Shown here: piece after piece, positions 28,087 through 37,353 of the stretch | Position numbering within the stretch: position 1 is the stretch's first letter | Layout: each line of letters opens with the position of its first letter | Assembly: GCF_036567765.1 (NCBI RefSeq) | Contig: NZ_DATCTU010000121.1 | Span: 62,001-126,000, forward strand | Direction: 5' to 3' | Source: Pseudobacteroides sp. | GTDB taxonomy: Bacteria; Bacillota; Clostridia; Acetivibrionales; DSM-2933 | DNA: 64,000 bases | Translations under genes and position numbers: made by a program | Notes under the pieces: model-generated | The model's input: the letters and a program-made list of their open reading frames with translations, nothing else | Database searches by the model: none | What the model was told of the DNA's origin: nothing

Positions 28087-30318
28087 TTAATATGTATAAT
28101 TAAATCTCACAGCAATCTTTATAACGTCGCTCATATTTATCGCATTATCTTTATTGATATCACATTTTGCATCGTACTTGGTATCCCCTAATGTTGAATT
28201 AAAGCTTTTTGCTAAAAGGATTACATCTGCCATATTTACCGCCCTGTCCCCATTAACATCTTCAACAATTGTGGTATTGGATGTCTTTGTTGGCGTAGGT
28301 GTACCGGAAGGCCCCTTTGTAGGAGTCGGAGAAGGTTTTACGCCGCCTGGCTCTTCGCCCCAAAGAAGTTTGCCGTCATCATAAACCGGTATGTATGGTG
28401 TCATACCCTTAAAAGACACCGCATCATAGTCCGGCGGACCGCTGAGGTTCTGATATGACCAGTCGTTTTTGTTTGAGCCAATGTTCATATCTTTATATTT
28501 GATTGTTACAGTTGCATCTTTTTCACACATCTCCCATTCAGCGGGCATTATCATCGTTCCGGAAAAATCAACGGTAAAATAGTAAATGTTGTCCTTATAC
28601 TGCTTAAGACCTATAAGCTTAGCTCCCTGGCTTTGCCCAAGGGTTATCTGCACATCATCCAGGCCTTTACCGGCCTCAAATAACTCTGAAAGATCCATAT
28701 AATAACGAACAGACAGCTTATCCTTAATTGTAGGAGGCCATGCTGAACGATTGTTTACCTGGAACATGACATTCATCGATCCGAAGCCTTCGTAAATTAT
28801 CCAGCCCCTACAGAAGTATTCAGTCAGATTATCTTCCTTAGCTCTGAAGTCTTCAGGCTGCGGCCAATTTTCAAGCGGTTCGCCACCATACATATCATAC
28901 ATTTTGGCCAATGCACCCACAAAACCTGCGTTGTAATCAATGGCTACTTCATTTAACCTGTAGTCGGTAATATCATCTTTCCAACTGTCATCTGAGTTAG
29001 GCCCTCCTACCAACGCACCATAAAGGATATGGCGATGGAATCCAGGCACATCAAGCATACTTGCCCAGGAACCATGAGCAGTCCTGTGATGGGGATGGAC
29101 AGGAGCGTTTTCACCAAACCCAACTTCATAGCTTCCCTTACGTGGATTATCTCCAAGGGCATAGTTGATTTGGCTTTCTCCAAATTTACGGTAAGTCTCT
29201 TTTTTGGAAGCTGTTCCAACAGTTTTATTGTCTGCCCACACAAATGCTAAAAATGCTGCTGTAGTAGCATAACGTAATGAGCCCCATGGCGACAACCAAG
29301 CCAATCCACCCGGTGAATATGTAAGGCCTCCGCCAGGCATCCACCAGTCAAGGTTTTTCTCAACCGCCTTAACATACTCCGCATCATTGGTAACCTGAGC
29401 TATCTTCATTGCCGCACCGTAGCTGACATCATCCCAGCAATGCGTATGCCCACCGCCTAATGAGGTGGTCGGAAGAAACGCCTTTGCCTTTTCAAGGTAA
29501 GAAGCATCCCCGGTCTTAATGTTCAGCCATATTGCCCCCCATGCAAGATCATCCAAATATCCTCCTGATGGATACAAAACATTGAGGGGATTTTTGCCTC
29601 TATATTTATCACCGAAAGCAAATATTTCTTTAGCGTGCTTCAAACATTTTGCTGCATATTCAGGGTCTGTTTCCTCAAATATAAGTGATGCAATAGCTAA
29701 AGCACCCGCAGTTATACCTGCTATATCAGAACCCGGTGTTGAAGGATTAAGCACAAATGAGGTTCTTTTGGTCATTACGTCAAGCAGCTCGTGAGGAACC
29801 CAACAACCGTGGTCGGAATCGTTATAACCACACATATAGTACAATTCATCGGGCTTTGGATGTGCTTTTAATAGAAAATCAGTGCCCCATTTTATTTCGT
29901 CAAGAATATCATCCAATTGGCCAGACTTTTCAAATGCCTTGCGGTACTCATATACATTCCATCCCAGCTGTCCCGCAGCATAGGATATGGTATGAGTGAA
30001 TTTGATCCCGTCGCCGGCATCTGCCCAACCTCCCGTAAGATCAAGCCCTACATCTTTCCCGTCTGTCATTGCCGCATCTGTACGATATGGCAAAATATAG
30101 TCATCCGGTAAATCGCCAAGACGGTTGGCTTTGTAGAAAAGAATAGCTTTTTGCATAGCTTCCCCATAGTTGTAATATGCCCCACCCGTACGCGGTGTAG
30201 AAGCTGCATGGGTTTTTGGGCTAACAACAGCTGAAGGTAAAAGCAAAGAAGTCACAAGTATTGTAATGATGGCACGGGAAAGTTTTTTACCAGGTACTTT
30301 CCATTTTCCTTTCTTCAT
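28087..30318 (-). CDS. Cellulosomal GH9 endoglucanase (GH9-CBM3c-dockerin)
   Basis: About 743 residues from the ATG at 30318; an in-frame GTG at 30324 is closer to AAGGAGG and also possible. A signal peptide (1-39) precedes a GH9 module (about 45-500) with an intact DAGD (D100, D103), a PHHR motif and LNEVAIDYNAG. The CBM3c-like module (about 515-665) is typical of processive family 9 endoglucanases. A Thr/Pro linker and a dockerin with repeats DVNGDRAVNMAD and DINKDNAINMSD end the protein. Unlike the 47-60 kb enzymes there is no X-module. It should hydrolyse cellulose while bound to a scaffoldin. Confidence 0.96.
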   Translation of the reverse strand: MKKGKWKVPGKKLSRAIITILVTSLLLPSAVVSPKTHAASTPRTGGAYYNYGEAMQKAILFYKANRLGDLPDDYILPYRTDAAMTDGKDVGLDLTGGWADAGDGIKFTHTISYAAGQLGWNVYEYRKAFEKSGQLDDILDEIKWGTDFLLKAHPKPDELYYMCGYNDSDHGCWVPHELLDVMTKRTSFVLNPSTPGSDIAGITAGALAIASLIFEETDPEYAAKCLKHAKEIFAFGDKYRGKNPLNVLYPSGGYLDDLAWGAIWLNIKTGDASYLEKAKAFLPTTSLGGGHTHCWDDVSYGAAMKIAQVTNDAEYVKAVEKNLDWWMPGGGLTYSPGGLAWLSPWGSLRYATTAAFLAFVWADNKTVGTASKKETYRKFGESQINYALGDNPRKGSYEVGFGENAPVHPHHRTAHGSWASMLDVPGFHRHILYGALVGGPNSDDSWKDDITDYRLNEVAIDYNAGFVGALAKMYDMYGGEPLENWPQPEDFRAKEDNLTEYFCRGWIIYEGFGSMNVMFQVNNRSAWPPTIKDKLSVRYYMDLSELFEAGKGLDDVQITLGQSQGAKLIGLKQYKDNIYYFTVDFSGTMIMPAEWEMCEKDATVTIKYKDMNIGSNKNDWSYQNLSGPPDYDAVSFKGMTPYIPVYDDGKLLWGEEPGGVKPSPTPTKGPSGTPTPTKTSNTTIVEDVNGDRAVNMADVILLAKSFNSTLGDTKYDAKCDINKDNAINMSDVIKIAVRFNYTY

Positions 30319-30511
30319 GATCACATAATCCTCCTTAAAATTTAATATATCTATATAAATTAATAAAGAACAATTGTCTATTATTTTCATTATATAATGA
30401 TATTTCAAATCTGTACAGGTAAAAACATGCAGGACAGAGCCGCAAAGCGTTTTAATTATAATCATTATTTTAGTCAATCAAGTCAAGCAGCACTGCTCAC
30501 CCTTCAACAAA

Positions 30512-30793
30512 TTAGTTACTAGCCCTTCTGGATTGTTTGCACTGAAGCACCGAAATTTTGGGATATTGCAATTCCACCTTTATATCTATAGGTGCACCAC
30601 TGTTTGTACCATACGGATTGTTAATTCCCATTTCGTATCCTACCGAAATAGTAGATCCACGATTTGGTGAAACAATTTTGACCTCAGGCAGAACATTAGC
30701 ATCAGCACTTTCCAGTGCAAATGTTGCAACAGGAGAACTAATAAAACAAAGCATTAACAGCACACTCATAAACCTTCTAATAATAATTCTCAT
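30512..30793 (-). CDS. Small secreted hypothetical protein, possibly truncated
   Basis: About 93 residues from the ATG at 30793, with GGGAGG upstream. A signal peptide ends at about residue 27 (VATFALES). The rest (VKIVSPNRGSTISVGYEMG) looks like the first strands of an Ig-like or surface domain. It then ends in a basic, unstructured tail (KQSRRASN) that suggests loss of the original 3' end. No family was recognised. It is downstream of nothing obvious and precedes the GH9 gene by 190 bases. Confidence 0.55.
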   Translation of the reverse strand: MRIIIRRFMSVLLMLCFISSPVATFALESADANVLPEVKIVSPNRGSTISVGYEMGINNPYGTNSGAPIDIKVELQYPKISVLQCKQSRRASN

Positions 30794-31014
30794 AATCCAA
30801 CCTCCCTCAATAATCTCCAATAATAAGTTATAATAATAAAATACCACTTGCGTAAATCATATCAAGCACTTTGTTTTTTTGTAAATTATGTTTTACTAAC
30901 TATGAAATGCAAATTATTAAATCCAACAGTGGTTGACTTTTAATGTGTATGGTGATAAATTTCTACTTAATGATAGTAAGACTTGGTTAGAGTCCAATAG
31001 GAGAGATGTTAATA

Positions 31015-31965
31015 ATGAGAGCCTTAATATATGGAAGCGGTGCTGTTGGAATAGGAATTGGAGCAGCCCTAATTGATACAGGTTGAAAGGTAGACATAAA
31101 AGCATCTGGAGATACAAAATCTGCAATAAGCCAAAACGGAATAAAAAGAACGGGCTTATTCAAGGAAATTTCCATATCACCTGAAAAGTTTAACGTTTTT
31201 GAAAATTTGGATGATATCCAAATAGACAGCTATGATTATATACTTGTTTGTACAAAGGCCATGTTCAATGAAATTATAGCAACAGATATTTACAACAACA
31301 GGAGTATTTTAAGTGATAGCGGAAAGATTGTCATTTTTCAGAACGGTTGGGGCAATGATGAGCCTTTTCTTAAGTATTTCGGTACTGATAAGGTTTTTAA
31401 TGCCAGGGTTATTACCGGATTTACCCGGCCCGAGAGGCATACAAGTGAAGTAACGGTCCATGCATCCCCCGTACTTATTGGAAACCTTCACAATCAGCCC
31501 TCAGATGCAGTCGCAGTACTAGCTGAGGCAATTAATGAGGGTGGAATTCCATGTTCTGTAACGAATGAAATTGAAAAAGCATTGTGGGCAAAAATGCTGT
31601 ACAACTGTACTTTGAATCCACTAGGTGCCATACTTGGGGTAAACTACGGACGTTTAACCGAAAGTGAATCTTGCGTCGATATTATGAATACGATAATTGA
31701 CGAGATCTTTAGTGTCATAAAAGCAGGTGGATATCAAACTTATTGGAATGATTCTAAGGAGTATAAAGAGGTTTTTTATAAACAGCTCATTCCACCGACA
31801 TATAACCACAGATCATCTACACTGCAGGATATTGAGAGAAAAAGCAAGACTGAGATAGATACCCTTACGGGGAGCATAGTAAGTTTGGGAGCTAAGCTTT
31901 CTGTAGAAGTTCCCTACAACAAGATGATATTCAACCTTATCAAAACAATGGAGAGCTTCTTTTAA
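31015..31965 (+). pseudogene. 2-dehydropantoate 2-reductase-like gene with in-frame UGA at codon 24
   Basis: Read through, the frame encodes 316 residues of the PanE/ApbA family. It has the N-terminal NADP motif GSGAVGIGIGAA, a central segment with the conserved Lys (NEIEKALWAKMLYNCTLNP) and the C-terminal helical domain. TAGGAGAG precedes the ATG at 31015. Codon 24 is TGA (31084-31086) in the loop after the first helix, where TGG would fit. The rest of the frame is undamaged, so a recent mutation or a sequencing error is likely. A start after the stop would lose the cofactor-binding motif. Family members reduce ketopantoate or similar 2-oxoacids. Confidence 0.8.
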
Positions 31966-32474
31966 AATATCGTGGATAGTTTTCTATTCTGTAAATACTC
32001 AATGCTTGCATGAATCACTTCGTTTAATATGATTATACCCACAGAGGGGTATTTCTGTCTTTTTTTCGAAGTCGGGGAGCCTGGATTAAAATATAAAGTG
32101 TTGTTTATTGTTTGGTTAAACGGAATATGGCTGTGACCGAATATTATACAATCAAGGTTTTGGTCTTTAAAAAAATCAGGTAATCTCGAAAGAGTAGTAC
32201 CCTTTTCCCCATCTCCATGCAAAACTCCAATTCTGAATCCTTTTAATTCTAATATCCTGCTCCCAGGCAATGAACGCTTCAAAGATTCCGGGTCCCGATT
32301 TCCATGCACTGCAATCACAGGTGCAATATCTTCAAGCTGCTTGATTGCAGCTTCCTCCACAATATCCCCTGCATGTATTATCAGCTGTGCACCTGAAAAT
32401 ACTTCAAACACCTCTTGAGGTATTGCCTTTGCTGCCCTTGGAATATGAGTATCAGATATTACACCTATTTTCAA
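31962..32474 (-). CDS. YfcE/MJ0936-type metallophosphoesterase
   Basis: 170 residues. The metal-binding motifs run in order: DTH (about 8-10), GD (about 37), GNRD (about 59-62), LHGDG and GHSH (about 114-117). They match the calcineurin-like phosphoesterases of the YfcE group, which hydrolyse phosphodiesters. It is cytoplasmic. GGAGGTG lies upstream of the ATG. Its end overlaps the end of the convergent panE-like gene by four bases. Confidence 0.92.
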   Translation of the reverse strand: MKIGVISDTHIPRAAKAIPQEVFEVFSGAQLIIHAGDIVEEAAIKQLEDIAPVIAVHGNRDPESLKRSLPGSRILELKGFRIGVLHGDGEKGTTLSRLPDFFKDQNLDCIIFGHSHIPFNQTINNTLYFNPGSPTSKKRQKYPSVGIIILNEVIHASIEYLQNRKLSTIF

Positions 32475-32575
32475 TATCTCACCTCCGTAAATCCTTCACT
32501 GCAAAAGTTTGTGCACTTTTCATTTAGTTTATACAATATTCAATTTATTTTGACCCATGCACACTTTGATCATTT

Positions 32576-34453
32576 CTATCTGTCTTTATACTTTGGCTGT
32601 GACAAAACATAATCATCATCTTTAAGCTGAAGAGGCATAACGGATATAACAATATGCTTATGCTTTAAAAGCTCTCTTTCAAGAAACAATCTCGTCTGAT
32701 TATGAAGTACATTATGCCACCACGATTTAACAGAAAACTGGGGCAATATTACAGTAATCATGTCTCCTCTATGATAGTCATACTCAGTGGATTCAATAAA
32801 TCTTAGCAAAGGCTCTACCACCTTTCTAAAAGGCGAGTACTTTATAATAAGAGGTATTTGGGTATTAAGCATGCCAAATCTCTGCCTTAGCTTCTCTGCA
32901 CTTTCTTCGTCTATTTGCACGCTAAAAGCAATTACATCATCTGAAATGGTCTTAGCATATCTTAGAGCTCTTATACTTGTCTTGTTTATACTTTCAATAG
33001 GCACAATAACACGGTTTTTATAAACATCACTTTCTATACCAATTTCGGGCAGCTCTTCCGGCTTGATTCTGAGCTGCTTTGATACTGCAACATAATGTTT
33101 TTTAACTTTATTCATCAGGAAAATGAGAATTGGTATAACAATTACAACAATCCATGTACCTTGCTTAAATTTTGTTATCGCTATAACAACAACTATTGTA
33201 AGTGTTACAAATGCCCCAAAGCCATTTATTGTTGCTTTTACCATCCAGCTTTGACTTTTTCCCTTCACCCATTTTAAAAACATGCCACTCTGAGATAGGG
33301 TAAAGGATATAAATACACCAATAGCATATAGGCCTATAAGTGACGTAACATTCGCCTTAAATACAGCAATCAATAAAGCCGATATAGCAGAAAGAACGAG
33401 TATCCCGTTTGAATAGCTGAGGCGGTCACCCCTCATGCTAAGCTGCCTTGGTACATAACCTTCTTTTGCCATTACAGAGATAAGATTAGGGAACCCAAAG
33501 TAGGCTGTATTGGCTGCCAGTACAAGGATTACAAAAGATAAAGCCGTAATGATAAAATAAAAAGGCGTATTTACTCCAAAAACCATGCCTGCGATTTGTA
33601 CGAGCATGGCACCATTTTTAGGATCTGTAGGATAAAAGTTTGCTATTATAGAGGTTCCTCCAAACACTATTAAAACAAGGGTTGAGAGAAGTACCAATAC
33701 GGTTTTGGCATTTTTTGCAGACGGCTCTTTAAAATTGGGAACCGCATTACTTACTGCTTCTACACCGGTAAGGGCAGCACAACCGTTTGTAAATGCTGTC
33801 AGTATCAAAAACAAAGTAAGTGGCTGCAAAGTATCTTTGGTTATATGTATAGGATTAGGCTTATAGCCGTTCATTATCTTAAAGACACCTACACATAACA
33901 TAATAAGTATAGAAAGAATAAAGAAATACGTTGGCAGACTGAACATAGCTGCAGATTCTTTTATTCCCCGCAAGTTTCCTATGGTCATAAGCAATATGAT
34001 CAGTAAACATAAATATACTCTATATGGCTCTAATACTTTAAAAGCTGAAACGACCTGATCAACTCCTGAGGCTATACTAACAGCAACAGTAAGGATGTAA
34101 CCGATACTAAGAGCAGATCCCGCTATAATACCAGCAGTTTCACCAATGTTTTCTTTAGCTACAATAAACGCTCCTCCGCCGTTAGGATAGCTGTCAATTG
34201 TCTGGCGGTATGATAGTGTCAGAATCCCTAAAAGCATAATAATTGCTGCTGAAATAAATGTTAATTGCTTAAACGCAAGCATACCAATCGCCGGAAGTAA
34301 GACAATCAGAATTTCCTGACCGGCATATGCAACTGATGAAATTGCATCGCTTGAGAGAATTGGAAGTCCCCATAAAATACCGAATTTCTCACCATGAAGT
34401 GCTTCGTTTTTAAGTGGTCGACCTATTAATACTCTTTTTAAACCTTTAAACAT
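32576..34453 (-). CDS. KimA-like APC-superfamily permease
   Basis: 625 residues with about twelve membrane helices and a soluble C-terminal domain (about 450-625). The beginning (LSSDAISSVAYAGQEILI, then SYRQTIDSYPNGGGAFIV) closely follows the potassium importer KimA (YdaO) of Bacillus subtilis, of the amino acid-polyamine-organocation superfamily. Potassium uptake is therefore the best guess, but amino acid transport cannot be excluded. GAGGAG precedes the ATG. No ydaO c-di-AMP riboswitch pattern was found upstream, unlike in B. subtilis. Confidence 0.85.
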   Translation of the reverse strand: MFKGLKRVLIGRPLKNEALHGEKFGILWGLPILSSDAISSVAYAGQEILIVLLPAIGMLAFKQLTFISAAIIMLLGILTLSYRQTIDSYPNGGGAFIVAKENIGETAGIIAGSALSIGYILTVAVSIASGVDQVVSAFKVLEPYRVYLCLLIILLMTIGNLRGIKESAAMFSLPTYFFILSILIMLCVGVFKIMNGYKPNPIHITKDTLQPLTLFLILTAFTNGCAALTGVEAVSNAVPNFKEPSAKNAKTVLVLLSTLVLIVFGGTSIIANFYPTDPKNGAMLVQIAGMVFGVNTPFYFIITALSFVILVLAANTAYFGFPNLISVMAKEGYVPRQLSMRGDRLSYSNGILVLSAISALLIAVFKANVTSLIGLYAIGVFISFTLSQSGMFLKWVKGKSQSWMVKATINGFGAFVTLTIVVVIAITKFKQGTWIVVIVIPILIFLMNKVKKHYVAVSKQLRIKPEELPEIGIESDVYKNRVIVPIESINKTSIRALRYAKTISDDVIAFSVQIDEESAEKLRQRFGMLNTQIPLIIKYSPFRKVVEPLLRFIESTEYDYHRGDMITVILPQFSVKSWWHNVLHNQTRLFLERELLKHKHIVISVMPLQLKDDDYVLSQPKYKDR

Positions 34454-34788
34454 AAAATAGTTCTCCTCGAAGAATAAGTCTAAATAAAAACAACTACACG
34501 AGTAAAGCCTTACTTGCGTAGTTTAGCAAAACTAAACATTATTAGATAATTATATAACTAATTTAATAAAAAAGTTATTTCCAATTTATCTGAATTGGGG
34601 CTATTTTGGTTTAATATTGTTTAAATTTCCCCAATATATCTGTGTATCGTACAGCAGATAATAATTTTACAGAATCTCTCCATGTTTCTCTTCATTGTAC
34701 AGTGGTATTGTCTATTTTATAATATATTTCCTTTCTAAGTATCTACATAAACTTCTGTTTTATTCAAATAGACAAATAATATATCAGG
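34454..34788 (-). promoter_or_regulatory. Leader region of the permease gene with several hairpins
   Basis: No gene is seen. Close to the permease start, two stems share bases: GTTTAG/CTAAAC (34521-34537) and AACTAC...AGTAA/TTACT...GTAGTT (34492-34523). They could exclude each other in the transcript. Farther upstream a long-range pair ATTGGGG/CCCCAAT spans 34594-34635 and may belong to the end of the preceding gene. Function is unproven. Confidence 0.4.
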
Positions 34789-35631
34789 CTACTTTTTGTT
34801 CAAATAGACGCACCCCGTAACTGTATGCATAGAAACTTTTTTTCCTCCCCCATTTAATTCTTTTGATACGCTCACTCCACCAGTCCCCTGTTTTTCAGGA
34901 TCCATGCCGTCAAAATTTCCTCCGATAATACCAGTAGTTACTCTAGCGTCCAAACTTATTTTAGAGTTTGAAGGTATTTTCATAGATACATTACCTGTTG
35001 TATTTTCAACATTCAAGCTTTCCATATTGTCTAGTTGGGCATCAATATCAATATCGCCTGTTATAAGCCTTATAGAGTTATCCGCCATAAGGGTGGAATT
35101 TGCCAACGAGATATTCCCTGTGGTTTCTTCCACTTGTATCGACCCGCTTAAGCCTTCTAAATAAACATCTCCGGTAACGTTATTTACAGTGTATTTTTTT
35201 AAATCCCTTGGTATCTCAATTAAAAGTTCCATACTAGCTGTTATTCTGCTATAATTATTGGATTTCCAATCCCAAAAATCTCCCTTACCAGCATCAGTAA
35301 CAACACTTATGTCAATCTTTCCATTACTGACCTGCGAACCGATTTTAGCCTGCTTTAAAACCCTTTCAACATCATTTACTTCAAATCCTGCTGCTTTTTT
35401 CAGCAACTTTACCTTTATTTTCTGCACGTTGGTTTTATATATACTAATGTTTCCTGTAACATTTGTTACATTTAAACTGTCTAGGGAAGAAGGCACCGCC
35501 AGCTCCATTGATTCCTCGCCTGCCTTTTCTATCCTCTGAACCTCACCGCCAAAGCCTACACCAGCCCCACATCCTACCAACACAACAGTGAATACTGTTA
35601 TTAAAGTTAAAATTATTATAGTTTTCTTCAT
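34789..35631 (-). CDS. DUF4097-like beta-repeat lipoprotein
   Basis: About 280 residues from the ATG at 35631 (GGGAGG upstream). The signal peptide ends in a lipobox VLVGC, so the protein is predicted to be lipid-anchored outside the membrane. The rest is a right-handed beta-repeat: recurring VTGNISI, VTGDVYL, TTGNISL, ITGDIDI, TTGNVSM and VTGCVYL motifs, about 20 residues apart, as in DUF4097/adhesin-head proteins. The function is unknown. It is followed by 335 bases before the permease gene, so co-transcription is uncertain. Confidence 0.85.
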   Translation of the reverse strand: MKKTIIILTLITVFTVVLVGCGAGVGFGGEVQRIEKAGEESMELAVPSSLDSLNVTNVTGNISIYKTNVQKIKVKLLKKAAGFEVNDVERVLKQAKIGSQVSNGKIDISVVTDAGKGDFWDWKSNNYSRITASMELLIEIPRDLKKYTVNNVTGDVYLEGLSGSIQVEETTGNISLANSTLMADNSIRLITGDIDIDAQLDNMESLNVENTTGNVSMKIPSNSKISLDARVTTGIIGGNFDGMDPEKQGTGGVSVSKELNGGGKKVSMHTVTGCVYLNKK

Positions 35632-35811
35632 ATATCCTCCCTTTTTCCATAAGTTTAATTCTTTACAGTTCAACTTACGTTAAGTACCGGAAATTGTCTG
35701 AATAAAAAAATATGACTATCTCTGCAGACTTTACTGATGATTCTATAAAATTAAATGACCACATCTTTTCACCGGAAATACCAGAATCACCAAAACCTAC
35801 AATATTCCATG

Positions 35812-37098
35812 TCATTCCATAGGTACTGCTAAATATGTCATCCTTGTACTAACATTAGGATAGCATGTAAGTCGTAATCCCCTTGATTTAAGCCAGTCAA
35901 TATTATAACCTACTTCAGCCGGAACAGGTCGGTCTTCTTCATACCAGTTTAGTCTGAAATCATTCGTGTTATATAAATCGTTAAAATTGACATTAACTTT
36001 TTTACTATTTATCGTAGGTGTTGGAGCAGGAACAGGATTTATAGTTATATCATCCAAGTTTCCATATTCCAACGTAATATTTTTTTCTTTAGGATTCCAG
36101 TTAACTTTGCATCCAAGGCTTTCAGCTATCAGTCTTAGAGGTACAAAAGTTCTGCTATTTATTATACTGGGTGAAGAATCACTTTTTTTCTTAACCCCAT
36201 TAATGCTTACAGTATTACTATTTATCCATAGCTCGATAAGCTTTGAGTTTAAATTGATTGATATTTTCTTTTCCGAACCGCTCCATGTAACACTTCCACC
36301 TAGTTGCTCAATAAGTGCTTTAATTGGAATTAATGTTCTTCCATCTTTAATAACAGGTGATACATGCTTACCATTCTCTATATCTTTCTTTACCCCATTA
36401 ACTGTCATATAAGGTTTACCTGTATTTAAAACACTTATACCTTTACTCACGTAAATGGAAAAAACCCCATCACCATGCACTTCCTCATAGTTCTCTCCGT
36501 CAAAATTTGATAAAAGTTCACCATTTTCGTACTTATCTCCTAAAGGCGAGCTATATCCAAAAAAACTCCACTCATAACCGGTTTCCATTGGATCGATTGG
36601 TTCACAATCGGGACTTCTAAACCTTATTCCATGAGTCGTATCAGCTTTAAAAGGAACACCTGGGTCAAATTGGAAAGAAGTAATTTGATATTTTCCATCC
36701 ATGCTTCGATTCTTGGGAATGTCATTTTTACTTTTAACCTTTGATGAAATCACCTTAAACTTGGATGAACCGACCTCAACTATATCAAGAATCAAATCGC
36801 CGGTACTTGTACTTTTAGCTTCATGTTTCCAGTATATTTCTACTTCAACTTTTCTTAAAAAACAATCGTTACTTACCCAAAATGTCTGAAGAGGAGATGT
36901 ATTTGATTCAATACTAATAGCATTGTTGTTTTGATTTTGAAGATGGGTTTTTACTAGTGGACCAGTAGCATCTGTGTTTTGTAATAAGGAATTTTTATCT
37001 GTTGGCTTCTCCTCTACAAGTACACCATATGCAGGAATATTATAAGCAGGATTAATAATTATTAAAAGAATTAAAACAATCATAATAACTTTTTTCAT
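35812..37098 (-). CDS. Secreted protein with copper-amine-oxidase-N (stalk) domain
   Basis: 428 residues. A signal peptide (1-25) is followed by an unrecognised beta-rich domain (about 60-205). A stalk pair follows (about 215-345), with DGRTLIPIKALIEQLGG and NSRTFVPLRLIAESLG, and then a C-terminal segment of unknown type. The reading stops at VPME. A different frame over the stop continues as natural-looking protein (MTWNIVGFGDSGISGEKMW) to about 35690, so the gene may have lost its true C-terminus to a frameshift. It is a probable surface protein. Confidence 0.8.
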   Translation of the reverse strand: MKKVIMIVLILLIIINPAYNIPAYGVLVEEKPTDKNSLLQNTDATGPLVKTHLQNQNNNAISIESNTSPLQTFWVSNDCFLRKVEVEIYWKHEAKSTSTGDLILDIVEVGSSKFKVISSKVKSKNDIPKNRSMDGKYQITSFQFDPGVPFKADTTHGIRFRSPDCEPIDPMETGYEWSFFGYSSPLGDKYENGELLSNFDGENYEEVHGDGVFSIYVSKGISVLNTGKPYMTVNGVKKDIENGKHVSPVIKDGRTLIPIKALIEQLGGSVTWSGSEKKISINLNSKLIELWINSNTVSINGVKKKSDSSPSIINSRTFVPLRLIAESLGCKVNWNPKEKNITLEYGNLDDITINPVPAPTPTINSKKVNVNFNDLYNTNDFRLNWYEEDRPVPAEVGYNIDWLKSRGLRLTCYPNVSTRMTYLAVPME

Positions 37099-37353
37099 AA
37101 AGGCTCTTTATTTTTGGGCATAAAATAAACTAGAAGGTTTAAAATTAGAGAATTAAAAAATTAAGTTTTTATACAAAATTGATATTAATTTAGGAATTTA
37201 TTAAGAGTTGCTGTAATGAGATGATTTTTCTTATATAATAAATATACCAGGCTTTTCATGTCAATTCAAGGACCATTTCTTATGTCGTTTTCCTATGGTA
37301 TCGGGTACCTTAACTGGATTACAACACCACTTTGGTATTGTAATATATCATTC

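Noticed and set aside
31084..31086. UGA of the panE-like gene as selenocysteine
   Set aside because: selD is nearby, but no convincing SECIS hairpin follows the UGA, the site is a loop after the cofactor helix where no redox residue is expected, and no selA/selB was seen.
34454..34788. ydaO-type c-di-AMP riboswitch before the KimA-like gene
   Set aside because: None of the conserved ydaO core segments could be found on the transcribed strand.
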